This document shows, in pieces, positions 1 to 12,700 of a stretch of 64,000 nucleotides of DNA. The stretch covers positions 1,550,001-1,614,000 of the forward strand of contig PZJY01000009.1 of the NCBI GenBank assembly GCA_031472005.1, read 5' to 3'. The notes below the pieces were generated by a model. That model did no database searches, had not been told where the DNA came from, and saw only the letters and a list, made by a program, of their open reading frames with translations. Numbering within the stretch: the first letter of the stretch is position 1; the number at the start of each line of letters is the position of its first letter. The stretch is from Tetracladium setigerum. Taxonomy: Eukaryota > Ascomycota > Leotiomycetes > Helotiales. A program made the translations under genes and the position numbers.

Positions 1-508
1 AGGCTCAGGGGTACCAACAACTTGGGACCAGCCAAGGCCATCGGTTGAGTTGAGGCCTGCTGTTGTGATCTGATATCTCCCCGCTTTCTCCACTGGAATT
101 TCCATTCAGAAGGAAGACACACCACACCACACAATCCTTTGCTCCTCCTTCTCAACAACACAACACCCCCATACCACGCTTTTCCTTTTTGCTCTCACCT
201 TCTACCTATTTCCTTTCTTTCCTTCTGGTCGCCATGGATGTATCATAGCTGTCGCTGTCAAAAGGCTGCTTAGGACCTGCCGCTAGGTTATTGCAACTTG
301 CTCGTCGGTCGCAGAGTTACCGGAGGGACATCGGAGTTCACCACAAAGAATCGCATCGCATCAGATCATCAGCAATCGTCCAACTTTACATTCGGCCGAA
401 AGGAGAACATAATATACACCACGACCACCCCGCGATTGCAACTCCTAGACTTTTGTACTTCTACTCCTCCCACTACATCATCGTTCACAAGACACAATAA
501 ACACAATA
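1..508 (+). promoter_or_regulatory. Upstream region and 5' leader of the adenylate kinase gene
   Basis: No gene is supported here. The stretch from about 120 to 235 is rich in C and T, as is common around fungal transcription starts. A short upstream reading frame lies at 234-248 (ATG GAT GTA TCA TAG, four codons and a stop) in a good context (gccATGg). If the transcript starts before 234 this would be a uORF 260 bases ahead of the adenylate kinase start. A second longer ATG frame at 291-500 is probably chance. Confidence 0.4.
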
Positions 509-1374
509 ATGCGACTTTCCCGAGCTGCCCGCATTATTCTGGTCGGCGCACCTGGCGTTGGAAAGGGCACGCAAGCCGAGAGACTTCTCCAGCGATTTCC
601 ACAACTGTCTGCCATCAGTTCCGGCGATTTGTTACGCGATAATGTGAAGAACCAAACACCTCTCGGTATGCCCTCTATACATTCTCAAATGAGTGGCCAC
701 CCACCCGTACTAACAACCACATCCCAGGTATCAAAGCCGAGTCCACCATCAAAGCCGGCAACCTCGTCCCCGACGCCATGATTCTCCGCCTCATTCTCCA
801 CGAACTCAAGAATCGAGGTTGGCTCTCCTCTCCCGGGGGCCCTCAACCCCTCACTCTAAGCTCCATGGCAGGTAGCGTAGGTCAAGACTTCGACACGGAC
901 TCCTTCGTTGAACAACCCTCCCTCGCGAACTTCTCTGCCCCTCCACAAACATCCGACGACCCCGCCGCATCATTCATCCTCGATGGCTTCCCACGCACTG
1001 CGGGACAAGCATCGCAACTGGATGCACTGATACCTATCAACCTAGTCGTATCGCTGAAGACTCCTGCCAAGGTCATCCTCGAACGTATTGCAGGTCGCTG
1101 GGTTCACGCTCCCTCGGGACGAGTCTACAATACTACCTTCAACGCCCCCAAGGTTGCAGGCAAGGATGATATCACAGGCGAACCCTTGACAAAGAGGCCA
1201 GATGATTGCGAAGAGACCTGGAGGAATCGACTCCAGAAATTCGAGGAGACCAGCGAACCTCTGTTGGAACATTACGACAAGAAGGGCGTTTTATGGACTG
1301 TGGAGGGAAACAGCAGTGATGAGATCAGCCCTAAACTGTTTGATGAGTTTGCAAGGAGATTTGCTCTTGATTGA
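509..1374 (+). CDS. ADK2: Mitochondrial-type adenylate kinase (GTP:AMP phosphotransferase)
   Basis: Two exons, 509-665 and 728-1374, with a 62-nt GT-AG intron, give 267 residues. The Walker A loop GAPGVGKGT sits at residues 13-21, followed by the AMP-binding SSGDLLRD segment, the DGFPRT motif, and a LID region (GRWVHAPSGRVYN ... GEPLTKRPDD) with no zinc cysteines, as expected of the eukaryotic long form. The family transfers phosphate between GTP (or ATP) and AMP. The N-terminus is basic and short, which suits a mitochondrial matrix enzyme of the ADK2 type rather than cytosolic ADK1, but this is inference. A low-complexity insert of about 45 residues (rich in S, P and D) lies between the AMP-binding helices and DGFPRT, which lengthens the protein beyond the usual 220-240 residues. 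The gene converges on KEX2. Confidence 0.9.
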
Positions 1375-2101
1375 ATAGAGGCATTTGCTTTTGATTCTTC
1401 ATTCGCGAGAGAGTTTTAGAGACTTTTGAGTCTTTTTGAAGCCTTTGGTGCTGTGGTCTTTCGGTCTCTTTGGGCAGGCGACCCCACCAGTCGCATGTGT
1501 GTTTTTTAGTTGAGAACTTGTTTTCTTTGCACATATAATTACCATTCGGCTCATTTTTATACCAAGGCGTTTTGCTTCTTCTCTGGAGGATGAGGAGGGT
1601 GGACTTTGTGCAAGCGATGGGTGTATTTGGATATCAACGGGTGAAAAGGTTCTCAGGACCACCACATCAAGGAAAGGACGACAACGACGAGCTATATTAT
1701 TAGCAATGGAACTTCTTCTTGTTTGTTTCATTTGATTCCTAATTTAAATCATGTATTAAATCAAAATACCCCACGAGAGAGAGAAACCATGGCATTCTCT
1801 GTCATTATTCTCTTAAACTCGAGGTTCAAATTTAGCACATGCAACTTCATTCCGCATAAGTACAAGTACTTTTGTCATGAAATTGCCTTACCTCGGTTCA
1901 CCATAGCAAGCACCCAAGTAGCTTATTATGCAAGGCCTCCTTCGTTTACCAGCCGAGCCAAACAACGAGATCACTACCAGCATGGACATGTGAAAGTCTG
2001 AGGATTTGAGTGAAGGAGAAATGCATGTCATTAACCCATGAGAACAAAAACGCCTACACCAATGATCATAATCCAATTCCCCGTTCTCTTCGTCTTTGTC
2101 T
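1375..2101. other. Convergent 3' intergenic region
   Basis: This stretch holds the 3' flanks of the adenylate kinase gene (from the left) and KEX2 (from the right). Small frames on both strands show no family features. AT-rich patches around 1740-1760 are the likely polyadenylation zones. I see no gene. Confidence 0.5.
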
Positions 2102-4764
2102 TCAGCTTCTACCCAATGGTCTTTTCTCAGCCTCAACATCGCTATCGTCACTGTCGCCAATAACATGCTGACCCTCTCCATCCTCATCACTCTCGTATAA
2201 TCTCTTCTCCCTCTCATCCCCGCCAGCAGCATTATCCTGATACTCGTCATCACTTTCATCTTCACTACCCGCCGCAAATGCATCGTACAGTTCGCCTGCT
2301 CTGCGCTTGCCGCCCGCTTTACCAGCTGCAGCGGATCGCCCACCACAGTTCAACCCCTCTGCCTCGTCTTCCTCTAGAAGATCAAACTCCCATTCGTCGC
2401 GAGGATTATTGCGAAGACGCTTGCGGCGTGCTAGGTAAAGATATACCCCGAGACCGATGCAGAATGCCAGAATCAAAGAGGCAGCGCCGTAGATCCAGAT
2501 GAGAGTCCTGGAAGACACGCCAAAAGTTGGGAAGAACGACGGAAGCCAACTGGAGGGACTGCTTGATGAGGTTGGTGGCCCAGTTGTTGTGGCAGAGGGA
2601 GTTGGCTGAGTTTCAGTATCAGTAGGTTTAGAGGCCTTGGTGGGACGATCAGGATGATCGGTTGGTTTAACGGATAGGAAAGTTTTGGACGGAGCCGCGT
2701 TACCAGCACTTTTGGTTCCTTCCACCGTGGTTGTTGACACGTCTTCATCAGCATGATTGTCATCATCATTTTCGGTAGGCATAGGGAGGAGTTTGGCTTT
2801 TGAGGCATCGATTGATTCGCCCCAAAGTTTCAAGTGCCAATCGATAAAGGTACCGTTGAATTGGTTGACTTGGGTATCCTTGACAATAACAGTCCATTTG
2901 CCAATACCAGATTCGCCCCTTGAAAAGTTGTTAGATTTGCTAGGTTCTTGTTATGTGTGAGAGAGAGACTTACCAATGGATGACAGACATAAAGGTCCAG
3001 TCATCGTACCCCTTGGCGCTGTTGTCCTGTCGTCGAGTGGCTGAAAGATGACTGACAATATTGTCGGGGCTTATGAGTTCTACACTCAAATCTCCTCTTC
3101 GGCTATGTTGGACATTCATAGTAACAGTGACATGCTCAACACGCTCAAAATTGACCTTCGTCAGCATATCAGCAGTCACATCAAATGATACAGCCAGGCC
3201 TTCTGGCCCCTCGGGAACTGCTTGGTTGACATGCATCCAAGGAGAATAAAACCAGGCTTGAGGCTTGAGGTTCTTGAACGTCTTGGCAGCCTCAATAGTC
3301 GCCCATGAATCAATCTTTCCATATCCAAAGGTATGACTGTATTTCTTTCCCAAAGTCGTCGTTTGCCACTCACCCGAATCCAAATCAATAGGAAGTGCCG
3401 TTTGCAAGACGAGGGATTGGAGATCTCGCCATGTCAAATCTGGACGAATTGAGAGTACGAGAGCAAAGATACCAGCGGCCAATGGTGCTGCAGCAGAAGT
3501 ACCTCCGTGACTGGCATTGCATTCGTTCTCTCCAACATCAGTTGTGTGCTAGCATTGTTAGTTGCATTCATGTCGAAATATAGAGTCTACTTACGATAGC
3601 GTCGTTGCTTCCACTACTGTACGTTACAACCAGTTGTGCTGAACAAAGTTCCGAATAGTAAGGATGAAGACCTTTTCGATCGATCGCGCCAACAGTAATA
3701 CTGTAAATACTGTTTGTGTACCCATCAAAGTTGCAGTTGTCATCCGCCGCTGCGCCGTTTCCAGACGCAAAAACGTAGATGGATCCTTTTCCATCTCGGC
3801 CCTTTTGAACTGCATTGAGCATGGCTCTCTTGATGAGAATGCCAGGTGCGTCCATTGCCCTCCCATCATCAGGGGGTCCCCAGGAGCAGGAATAGATCTG
3901 ATTCTTTTGATAGGCGTAGTTCAGAGCTATAGCCTCATCCGCATCCGAAATCGCCTTGGACAGAATCCGGATTCCAGCAATCTTCGAGTTGTAAGCAACT
4001 CCAACTCCACAAACGTCATTCTTAACTGCGGAAATCTCTCCTGCACAGCGCGTTCCGTGTCTGTCATCTGATAAGCGAGGCTTTGGTTCTGGTCCAGGGT
4101 CGTTGAAATCCCAGGAGCCCTCGGCAAAATAATTATCCTTCAAGTCTCTGCTGTACATGTCTAAACCATCGTCCACCATGGCTACCGTGGAATTGTGTCC
4201 TGTGATGCCCTGCAACCACACGTCGGTAACATTTACGTCGTGTCCAACCTGTACGGGATTGAAAAGATGCCATTGATCGTTGAAGATAGGGTCGCTAATT
4301 TGCAAAGTGTCGGCAACCGACTTCTGCCTCGCAAGGGCAGTCGGGACGGGAGTGTCCATGGCTTGGACCTGTCGAACGTCCAATGGCAATGAAAATCCTT
4401 CTGGAGATAGAGGCATCAGGCCCCTTTTCTCTAACCTGGCCTTGACCTTCTGCTTCTGGGCGAACTTGACGCCGTCCAAGATGTGAAAGTCTCCTGCCGA
4501 GCGTTTCCTCCGCCTCCTCTCCTTCAGGGCGGTATGCACTACATCTTCCTCCTGCTTATGGCACGAAAATATGTGATGGTCGGTCAGCTCTCCCAGCAAG
4601 CCTTCATGGGTTAAACCCAATTGCGTGGCCACCTCGGACGGAGCAGTGGCAGAGTCGAGCTCGAGGACATAGTAGTCATGGGATTCGTAGTTTCGAGGAC
4701 GGAGATTCGAGGCCGAGGCCAGACAGCTCAGACCTAGCAGGCCAACGAGGGATTGAAGCTTCAT
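2102..4764 (-). CDS. KEX2: Kexin, Golgi dibasic processing protease (S8B)
   Basis: Three exons on the minus strand, 4764-3595, 3548-2974 and 2918-2102, with introns of 46 and 55 nt, encode 853 residues. A signal peptide (residues 1 to about 19) is followed by a prodomain ending in the autocleavage site LEKR at 111-114. The subtilisin-like domain carries Asp198 (VDDGLD), His236 (DRHGTRC), oxyanion Asn336 (ASGNG) and catalytic Ser408 (HGGTSAAAP). A P (homoB) domain follows, then a Ser/Thr/Pro-rich stalk, a transmembrane segment (IYGAASLILAFCIGLGVYLY) and an acidic cytosolic tail. This is the full kexin architecture. The enzyme cuts after Lys-Arg and Arg-Arg in the late Golgi to mature secreted enzymes and pheromone precursors. 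Length and all catalytic residues are normal. Its promoter is shared head-to-head with the PhoD-like gene. Confidence 0.96.
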
Positions 4765-5912
4765 AGTCGAGGCTTAGGGTGATTCGCAAAGCCAGACGCT
4801 GAGGGTTTGGAACGATGTGTTTTAGCAGCGACGAAGCATTGGCGAAGTGTCTTTTCGGATTTGATGAGGCGCAGTGTGTAACTTCGGGGAAGGAATGGCG
4901 GTTGATGAATTATCGTCGCAGGCGTAACGTGAGGAGGGTACCTATTGTATGGAGTATGTAGCTTAGTCGTTGTTCGAATTAGATGCTGAATATGGGAGCA
5001 AGCCAAGACGCGAAAGGCGGGATTGTATGATGGAATGATTGATCAGGTCTTTCAGCTGGAGGAGAAAGATGTACTCGTGGAAGCGATGAAGATAATGGAA
5101 GAATGGAAGGTAATGGTAATGTATTTCGTACAGGAATGTATTTCGTACAACTACAAAGCAAGTAACACGTCGTCCAGTCAATATTTGATGATAATAGAAG
5201 TCCAAGCCGAAGGAAGGAGGTCGAGAGTGTTTGATGCATAAAATGGCAGGGGGTTGATGCAGTAATAGTGTAATAATGGGACTGCCGCCTTCCTGATCCT
5301 GCTGGATAAATGTGTCCTCCCCTTCCCGCTCAGGCCTCTCACCATTGGTGCATTGCGACGCCACAGAAACAAAGGAGGCTGAAGCTGTCTGCCAGTGCCA
5401 AGCCTTTCCAATGCCAAGTTGTGCGTGGAAGTGTGTGGCAGGTGATTATTGAATGGCTGTTCGTAAACCCAACCTCCGCATATTCTCATCATGGCCCATG
5501 CCATGGGCCCTGTATCCAGATATTCAAGAGCCGCCGCCATCGAGGGCCGCTCCGCAAACTCCCAACCTCTCCCACCCTTCCTCCTGTCTCCTAATAAGTC
5601 CTCGTCCATCGTGCATATTCTTCGTGTCTAGCTTTCTCTACCTTGTTTCTAGCTCGCGACTCTACATATCAGCGGTGTGGTCCTGCTCCTCTGCAGTACC
5701 AAAAGCAATCGCATGATACGTGGTGATTGATGACGACAAGCCGACCTTCCCTGCCCCAGAACAAAAATCTATTTCTACCCTTAATTGCGCACACACATCG
5801 CTGTTCATTTCCAATCCGCAAAGCCATAATAAACCCGGCGCAAATACCACCACCGCGGCGAGGCGACGAAGCCCAGATTCCCAGTTCCTGCAATTGAACG
5901 AGAACTCCTTAT
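4765..5912. promoter_or_regulatory. Divergent promoter between KEX2 and the PhoD-like gene
   Basis: About 1.1 kb without a supported gene, serving as the 5' region for KEX2 (leftward) and the PhoD-like gene (rightward). Frames on both strands overlap without domain features. A CT-rich stretch at 5560-5660 resembles a fungal transcription start region for the rightward gene. Confidence 0.45.
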
Positions 5913-8900
5913 ATGCAAAAGGCGCCGTTTTGGGGAGACCTGCCTCCTCCGAAGATCACGAGAGGAGACTCATTGAAGCGCGCACAGAATCCTCCTCTGC
6001 GAGAGAGTGCTCCCCTCTCCATAGACACCAAGATGCAGAGCCAGCGACTTTCCTCCCAGTCGCAATCGAAGCCCAATCGATTCTCGACCCAGACCGATGC
6101 GCCTACGCTTTCCACCAACAGCCCCTTCGGATCACCCACAGCTTCCGAATTTCGTGGTGATGGCTTGGCCCCTCGACCACCTTCCTTTCCATATGGCGCC
6201 ACCGAGCCAATTCGAAACGACGAGTTCTATGAGAGACGGCGAAGAAGGGAAGCTCGAAATCGAGAACAGAATGCTTTGGAACAACCCGGAGAACCGCTTC
6301 CAGCAGCACCCGACGTTCCAAGAGCGCCGCCCGTCAGTTACAGGGCACCTCATGGTAGCATATCTCGACGACCAAATTCACAAGAAATTGCGAGGTCGAG
6401 GTCGCAAAGACAGCCAGATGGTGTGACGAACAAGGGCGCCCCAGAGGAATACTTTCCTTCCAGTCACCGAAGAGATTCATATCCGGCGGAAGAAGGTCAG
6501 GTTAGGCGACCAAGCAATGGCAAAGCGGTAGTCAGAGAGGGCCAATACGCAGCTGGGCCCCAACGGGGAGATTCCACTCGATCCCAGCCACGAAGAACAG
6601 CATCCGTGTCTGAAGCGGAAGCACAAAGACGCAGGAATGGGCTCCGGACAGGTCTCCATTGCAGAGATTAGAGTTGACGCTTGACGGCATCACCAAGGAA
6701 GAGAAAAGAGCTAGAGTGGAGGAGGCCGAACTGGTTGTTCGTGATGCGAGGGCTGGCCGTGGTGGTGAGAGAGCGAACCAGAACTCGGTATGTTTAATCA
6801 GGATTTGGGGGCTCGTCTATGGCCTTCACTATAAGTTAAATAGCGGTTAGATGTTATGCTCCAGTAGACACTAACTATATTTTGTAGGTTCGCTTCCGAA
6901 ACCGACCAGTCGGTAAAGCCCCTGAGCCGGGTATCCACCCTGAGCCTCAAACTCTACCAGAGGCCGGCCTTGTGCGAACTCTCAGTAGCAGCCAAAAGGA
7001 CCAACTACAACGAAGCGGGACTGTAGAAAGGAAACGCCCTGAGCCCGAGGCTCCTAGCTTGGACCAAGGATTCGAATACCAACCTGGGCCAGATATCATT
7101 TCCACCAGACCACGTGTCAAAGAGCAAAGCACTGCCCAAAGACAGCCGAGCAAGAGAGAAAGGCCACAACAACCAGTAGCCGCTGCGGCTCTGCCCGTTG
7201 CCGCTGTTAAGCGAAGCACTAGCAACAAACTAAAAAAGGAGCCTCCGGGAGATCCATGGTACCAAAGAAGAAAAGCAGCAGAGGCCCAAGAGCATGGGGA
7301 AACTCGAAAACCCTCTCTCCACGAACCATTATCTAGCGTCAAAGGGAAGCAAGCTCAAAATGGAGGCCAAGATTCTTCCAAAGCCGCAGTGTCCCGAAGC
7401 AAATCGCAATATAATACGGATAAGGACCTTCCTCCCCCGCCCCTCAGGGAAGCGGAAGCCTTTCAAGTGGTCATGCCGGCCTTGCATCGGATGATGCCCT
7501 GGATAAAGCTCCAGTCAGACGCGGCAATATGAGCAAAGTTGAACAGCTCACGGGTCAAAAAGTGCCAGTCGATAGGGATGAAACGTCATCAGACGACGAT
7601 TTGGATGCGAGGCCTGTCAGAAAGGGGACCATGAGTAAGATTGAGAGCCTGATGGGACAAAATCCTCACGCAGAGGAAGACCAGGGCTCAAAACCAGTTC
7701 GACGGGGAACTCTTAGCAAACTACGACGTCTCACAGGCACAGGCCCAAAGACACCACCGCAAGTGGCAAGATCAGGTAGTGTAAGACAACCTGTTCGGAC
7801 GGAATCAGTCAAAGTGAATGGTGTCAACTATGACATTCCACCAGCAGCTGATGTTGCCGACATCTCCCAACCGCCAACACATGAGGTTGCAACAACCAAA
7901 GGTCACCGTCACCTTCACCTCTCCGATGTCTTGCACCGATACGAGCGTCAACCCGGCCAAGGCGAGTATGTGTCTTCGGCTCGTTTGGATGAGTGGAAGA
8001 AAGGTGGCGTTGCGTTACTTGCTGGGCCTCTACTTGACCTTGATGCAAAGGAGCAGCCAGAAGTGGATAAAGATAAGGCTTGGTGGGAAGCCGAAAATAC
8101 CGGCAAGAGAAGACGCAGTACTACAAAGCAGAGGAAAGCGGAAGCCTATGATGGCGAATATGATGATACAAACGGTAGAGTACCTCCTCTTTCTTCAACA
8201 CCCAAGTGTGAAGGTTGTGTATCTGCATCTCAACGACAAAATGCCCAATTTCCTGTCAACAGAAACAACCCTACGAAAGCAAAATCTCCTCAGCTCGATC
8301 AGTTGTCATCTTCACAAGACACTGCTTCACCCAAAGTTCATTCACTGACTTGTCCGATGCGGGGTGTCCGCGTTCGGCCTTATATAGCCCCAACCCGATT
8401 CAAGCCTCCACTATTTTTGAAGTGTGGACCGTTATTGAGATATTGTGGGATGCGACGAGAAAAACCCCAAGGCCGGTCCAAACCCAATGCCGCTCTGCCA
8501 GAGCGGGAAATTTGGAGGGGAAGTATTATGATTGTTACCCAGGACTCGCAGTCTTCCTATGACCTTGCACCGACACTTCGTTTGTTCCTTCAGCCAGTCG
8601 ATCTGTTGCCACCTCCTCCAGACCAGGTCCATGGTGAAGCAGGGGAACTTGCTCCAGAATACGTGGATCCCCTTGCAGGTTTACCAAAGATGGGTCGGGA
8701 TGGCAGGACTCTCTACATTCGACCAGTTGATCATCTCGAGGAAGAAAAGGACCTTTCGCGCGACGAATCGGACGATGGACTGTTTGAATTACACAGGAGC
8801 CCGCCTGACGGTGTCGGGGACAAGAAGCCAGTTCCCCCAAAGCCGCATTATGATGGAGAAAAGGCTGGAAAGTATAAGGAAGTTCGTGGTTTCAGACTCC

Positions 8901-11304
8901 ATGCTGAACACGGTTTTACATTCTGGAGGTTCAATGTTGAGATTGAATTAAGGGACAAGCAACAACGCATTGCTTATCGAATCAATCGAGGACCTGCCAC
9001 CGCGTTTTGGGTACCCGCCAAAGATCAATCAATGAACATAATGTTCTACAGTTGTAATGGCTTCAGCCATGATATCAACCCGAATAAATTCAGCGGGCCC
9101 GACCCGATGTGGAGAGATGTCTTAAATACGCATCAAACGCAACCATTTCACGTCATGCTTGGAGGTGGTGATCAAATCTACAACGATCCAGTCATGGACG
9201 AAACCATAATCTTCAAAGATTGGCTGGATATGAAAGATCCGATCCACAAGTCGAGAGTCCCTTTCACGGCTGAGCTTCAAAGAGAGCTCGAAGAGTTCTA
9301 CTTAAATCGTTACGCGATGTGGTTCTCTCAAGGATTGTTTGGTGTGGCTACATCTCAGATTCCGATGGTAAACATTTTCGATGACCACGATATCATTGAT
9401 GGTTTTGGGTCATATCCTGATCGGTATATGAGAACACCTGTAATGTCTGGCTTGGGAGCTGTGGCTTTCAAGTATTACATGCTTTTCCAACACCAGAGCA
9501 GTATTGACGAAGGAGAAGATACGGAGCCGAGCTGGATTTTGGGCACCCAGCCTGGGCCTTATATTCCCGAGCACAGCAGAACTGTGTTCACAAATCTTGG
9601 TCGTAGCGTGGCATTCCTCGGACTTGATTGCCGCACTGAGAGAATGAACGATGAAGTCGTCAGTGCTGAAACTTATCACAAGGTTTTCGATAGACTCGAG
9701 AAGGATATCATCAAGGGCGAAACTAAGCATCTCATCGTCATGCTCGGAGTACCGGTCGCATACCCAAGAATGGTGTGGCTTGAGAACATGTAAGCATTTG
9801 ACATGAATCTAAATTCAGCAATTTGCTAATATTCATCGCAGTCTCACTTCGAGGGCAATGGTTCCGCTCAAGGCCATGGGGCGGGCTGGTTTGTTTGGCA
9901 AAGGGCTTCTAAACAAATTTGATGGGGGTCGAAGTCTTGGATGATTTAGACGACCATTGGACCGCGAGACATCACAAAGCAGAGCGGAATTGGTTCATTC
10001 AAGAGCTTCAGGATCTCGCTGCTGAGAAGTCTGTCAGGGTCACCATTCTAGGGTACGTATATTTGCATACTTGTTTTTCTGTCACTGCTAACTTTCCAAG
10101 TGGGGACGTTCATCTGGGTGCGGTCGGTCAATTTTATTCTAATCCCAAGTTGGAAATCCCCAAGGACAAAGATCACCGATATATGCCGAATATTATCTCG
10201 TCGGCAATCGTCAATACGCCACCACCCACTCGACTTGCCGATATTCTCAACCGTCGGAACAAGGTTCATCATCTTGACGACGAGACTGATGAAGACATGA
10301 TTCCTATCTTCACCCACGATGTTGACGGAAAGCCACGAAACAACAAGAGGCTGCTAAATCGTAGAAATTGGTGCTCAATTCGAAGCTACAATCCAGAAAT
10401 GAGCCCACCATCGACTCCATCGACTGAGGGGCCTCCAAGCCCTCCAGCCAGAGGTAATCTTTTCCGCCGTCTTTCAAACCGAGGGCCAAGCTATCGTCCT
10501 GACGTTGCACACCGCGATGTCTCGTCACCACCCATCACTAACCCCGGTGGATTCTTCAATAAGCAACCATCCGCTTCTCGTCGCAACTCAAACGACTCTC
10601 AACGTCCTGGCGTGCTAACCAGAACCCTCTCCCTCACCCGCAAAGATTTCATGCCCGGTCTTTTTCGCCGCAGCAAAAGTCAGCGTCGTGACGAGATCAA
10701 TGGCTACGGCTCAGAAACCGACGACGATGGTTACTACACCGACGAACGATCAGGAGCAGCACCGAATATGCGTGGTGGTAGCGGTGGCCGTGAAGACAAC
10801 GATGGCTATTTCCCCGCCATGCCTACGCCCTCCACCCGACAATCTGACCACCATGTCTCCTCCACCAACACCTCGGTCGCCGGTGCAAAGCCCCAGGAAT
10901 TCGTGCGAACACCGTTCCATCGCACACCTACTGGCCTGAGCGTGAAGCAGCTGAAGAAGGGCAATGTGGACATTAATCTCGAGGGTGGACTTGACATCTG
11001 TTTGAACATGGAGGTTAATCAAAAGGATCCAGCTGGAATCACAATGCCATATCGCATTCTAGTGCCAGCACTGTTTTACGAAGAAGGGAAACCATTGACG
11101 GTTGAGAAGAAGGAGGAGGTTGGTGGCTTGAAGCGGTGGGTTAGTCTCGGTAAGGGGAAACCTAAGAGGGAGGAGCCACTACAACAGCAGCAACAGCAGC
11201 GACAGCGACAGCAGGAAGATAGTTATAGCGAGGATAGTTACTCGGATGAGGAACCTCAGCATGCTCCTCCTCCTAGGCGGGGGGATAGTGTTCAGAGAAG
11301 GTAG
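5913..11304 (+). CDS. Very long PhoD-like phosphatase (fungal PhoD_2 type), frame broken at three sites
   Basis: Exons 5913-6787, 6888-9789, 9842-10052 and 10101-11304 (introns 100, 52 and 48 nt) give about 1,730 residues once three frame breaks are allowed for: near 6634 (one G short), near 7465 (one A short) and in the G run 9924-9928 (one G extra or two missing). The N-terminal third is Ser/Arg/Pro-rich and disordered, with a triplicated PVRRGxxSKxxxLxG motif (7511-7740). The metallophosphatase core spans about 8400-10150: GGGDQIYND, NIFDDHDIIDG, GLDCRTERM and LGGDVHLGAVGQ are the metal-ligand motifs. A Ser-rich tail with a Gln-rich run ends the protein. The PhoD family comprises metal-dependent phosphomonoesterases/diesterases; the substrate of this fungal branch is unknown to me. 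A 213-nt in-frame piece (8175-8387) may be an unspliced intron. Confidence 0.85.
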
Positions 11305-12108
11305 AGTGGTAGTTTAATTTGTGTATGGATGGATGTAGGAGGGATGCAATTGGTTGGATATAGCAAGCGTGGTTGCATCGAATGGGACTGGATTGGATGG
11401 GATATGGATATGAACATGAATATGGATGTGAGCATGGATGTGAATATGGATATGATGCGAAGCGATTTCCTCTTCTGTATACCCTGATTTTGGCTTTTGA
11501 GTTTATCTGTTTGGATTAATGCATATATGGGAATCATGAGGTCTTCATTTTCTTGTCTGACCTTTCCTCCTCTTCTCTCATCTGTTTTACTACCTTGCCT
11601 AAGTACCTACGTACCTATCTACCTAGCTTCCCGTGTCCTTCCTCCTCGGTCCCCCCTCGGCTCGGCTCATATCACCCATCATCACCAAGCAGCCTTACCT
11701 TCCACCACCCACCCCTCCACGTTCGACGGTACGGTCCACGGTCCACGGTCTACGGGGTGGTCCATGACATGGGTAGTTAGGAAATTAATCATCGTATCTT
11801 TTTTAGTTTGTTGTGTGTATGTGTACATGTCTAGATGTGTGTGTGTGTGTATGTTGGTATGTAGTACTGGATGTCTGCACCCCACACTTTTGAAGGGCGA
11901 GAAAGGAGGGATATGCATACAGTACACTCACCCCACACGCATAGAGAGAAGATCTCCGTGCCGTCCGTGAATGATTCTGGCGAGGATGAATGGATGGATG
12001 GATGTGATGGATGTGATGGATGGGCATGAACAAAACAGGGCTGAGATGATATAGATGAGACTAGATGAAGAGGCGGCCTGGAATATGGAATCTAGAAGCT
12101 TAATGGAA

Positions 12109-12131
12109 GGGGGGGGGGGGGGGGGGGGGGG
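12109..12131 (+). repeat. G23 homopolymer
   Basis: Twenty-three consecutive G residues within the gene-free tract. Runs of this length are slippage-prone and can form G-quadruplex structures; the true length is doubtful given the homopolymer problems elsewhere in the window. Confidence 0.9.
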
Positions 12132-12516
12132 TCAAGAAAGGAAAGGTGGGGGAGCAAGGAAGGGACGGGTCATCCCACCTCCTCCACCTTGTTATTATTA
12201 GTCCTTTCGTGCACTTACTTGTGGAGTTTCCTACGTTCTTCTCATGGCCATGATTATTATCTTTTCAGAGTTAATGGGAAAAGGAAAGGAGAGGGAAAGG
12301 AGAGGAGTCCAAGGTAACTAACTTCCAAGACAGACAAATCTGCCGAGAGGATGGATGTTCCTATCTACCTTACCAATCGATTCATTCATATATCTCGTCG
12401 ATAGGTACCTACCTAGTATCTCCCCATTCAACAAAACCTCCCCTCCCCCCACCACCGGCGTGCGGCCGATGATATCCTCGAATGAGCGGGAATAATGCAT
12501 GGTGACGACTAAGGAT

Positions 12517-12544
12517 TACCTACCTACCTACCTACCTACCTACC
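12517..12544 (+). repeat. TACC microsatellite, seven copies
   Basis: Seven perfect tandem copies of the tetranucleotide TACC, followed by a broken copy. It lies in the gene-free tract. Confidence 0.9.
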
Positions 12545-12668
12545 TTACCACTTTCCCAACTGACAAGTTTGTCAACCCAAACCAAACGAACAAACGCAAG
12601 CGGCGGCGGACCGCCGTAAATCAATCGTGATAGTGTGGGGGTCTATCAGCCTCCTCTTTGTCTGATGC

Positions 12669-12700
12669 ATGGATGGATGGATGGATGGATGGATGGATGG
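12669..12700 (+). repeat. ATGG microsatellite, eight copies
   Basis: Eight perfect tandem copies of ATGG, the longest tetranucleotide array of the window. A related interrupted array is at about 11990-12030. Confidence 0.9.

Noticed and set aside
11803..12033. Minus-strand frame rich in His and Thr in the repeat tract
   Set aside because: It is translation of GT/ATGG microsatellites.
12109..12131. G23 run as a telomeric or chromosome-end signal
   Set aside because: No TTAGGG-type repeats are near, and normal genes flank both sides.
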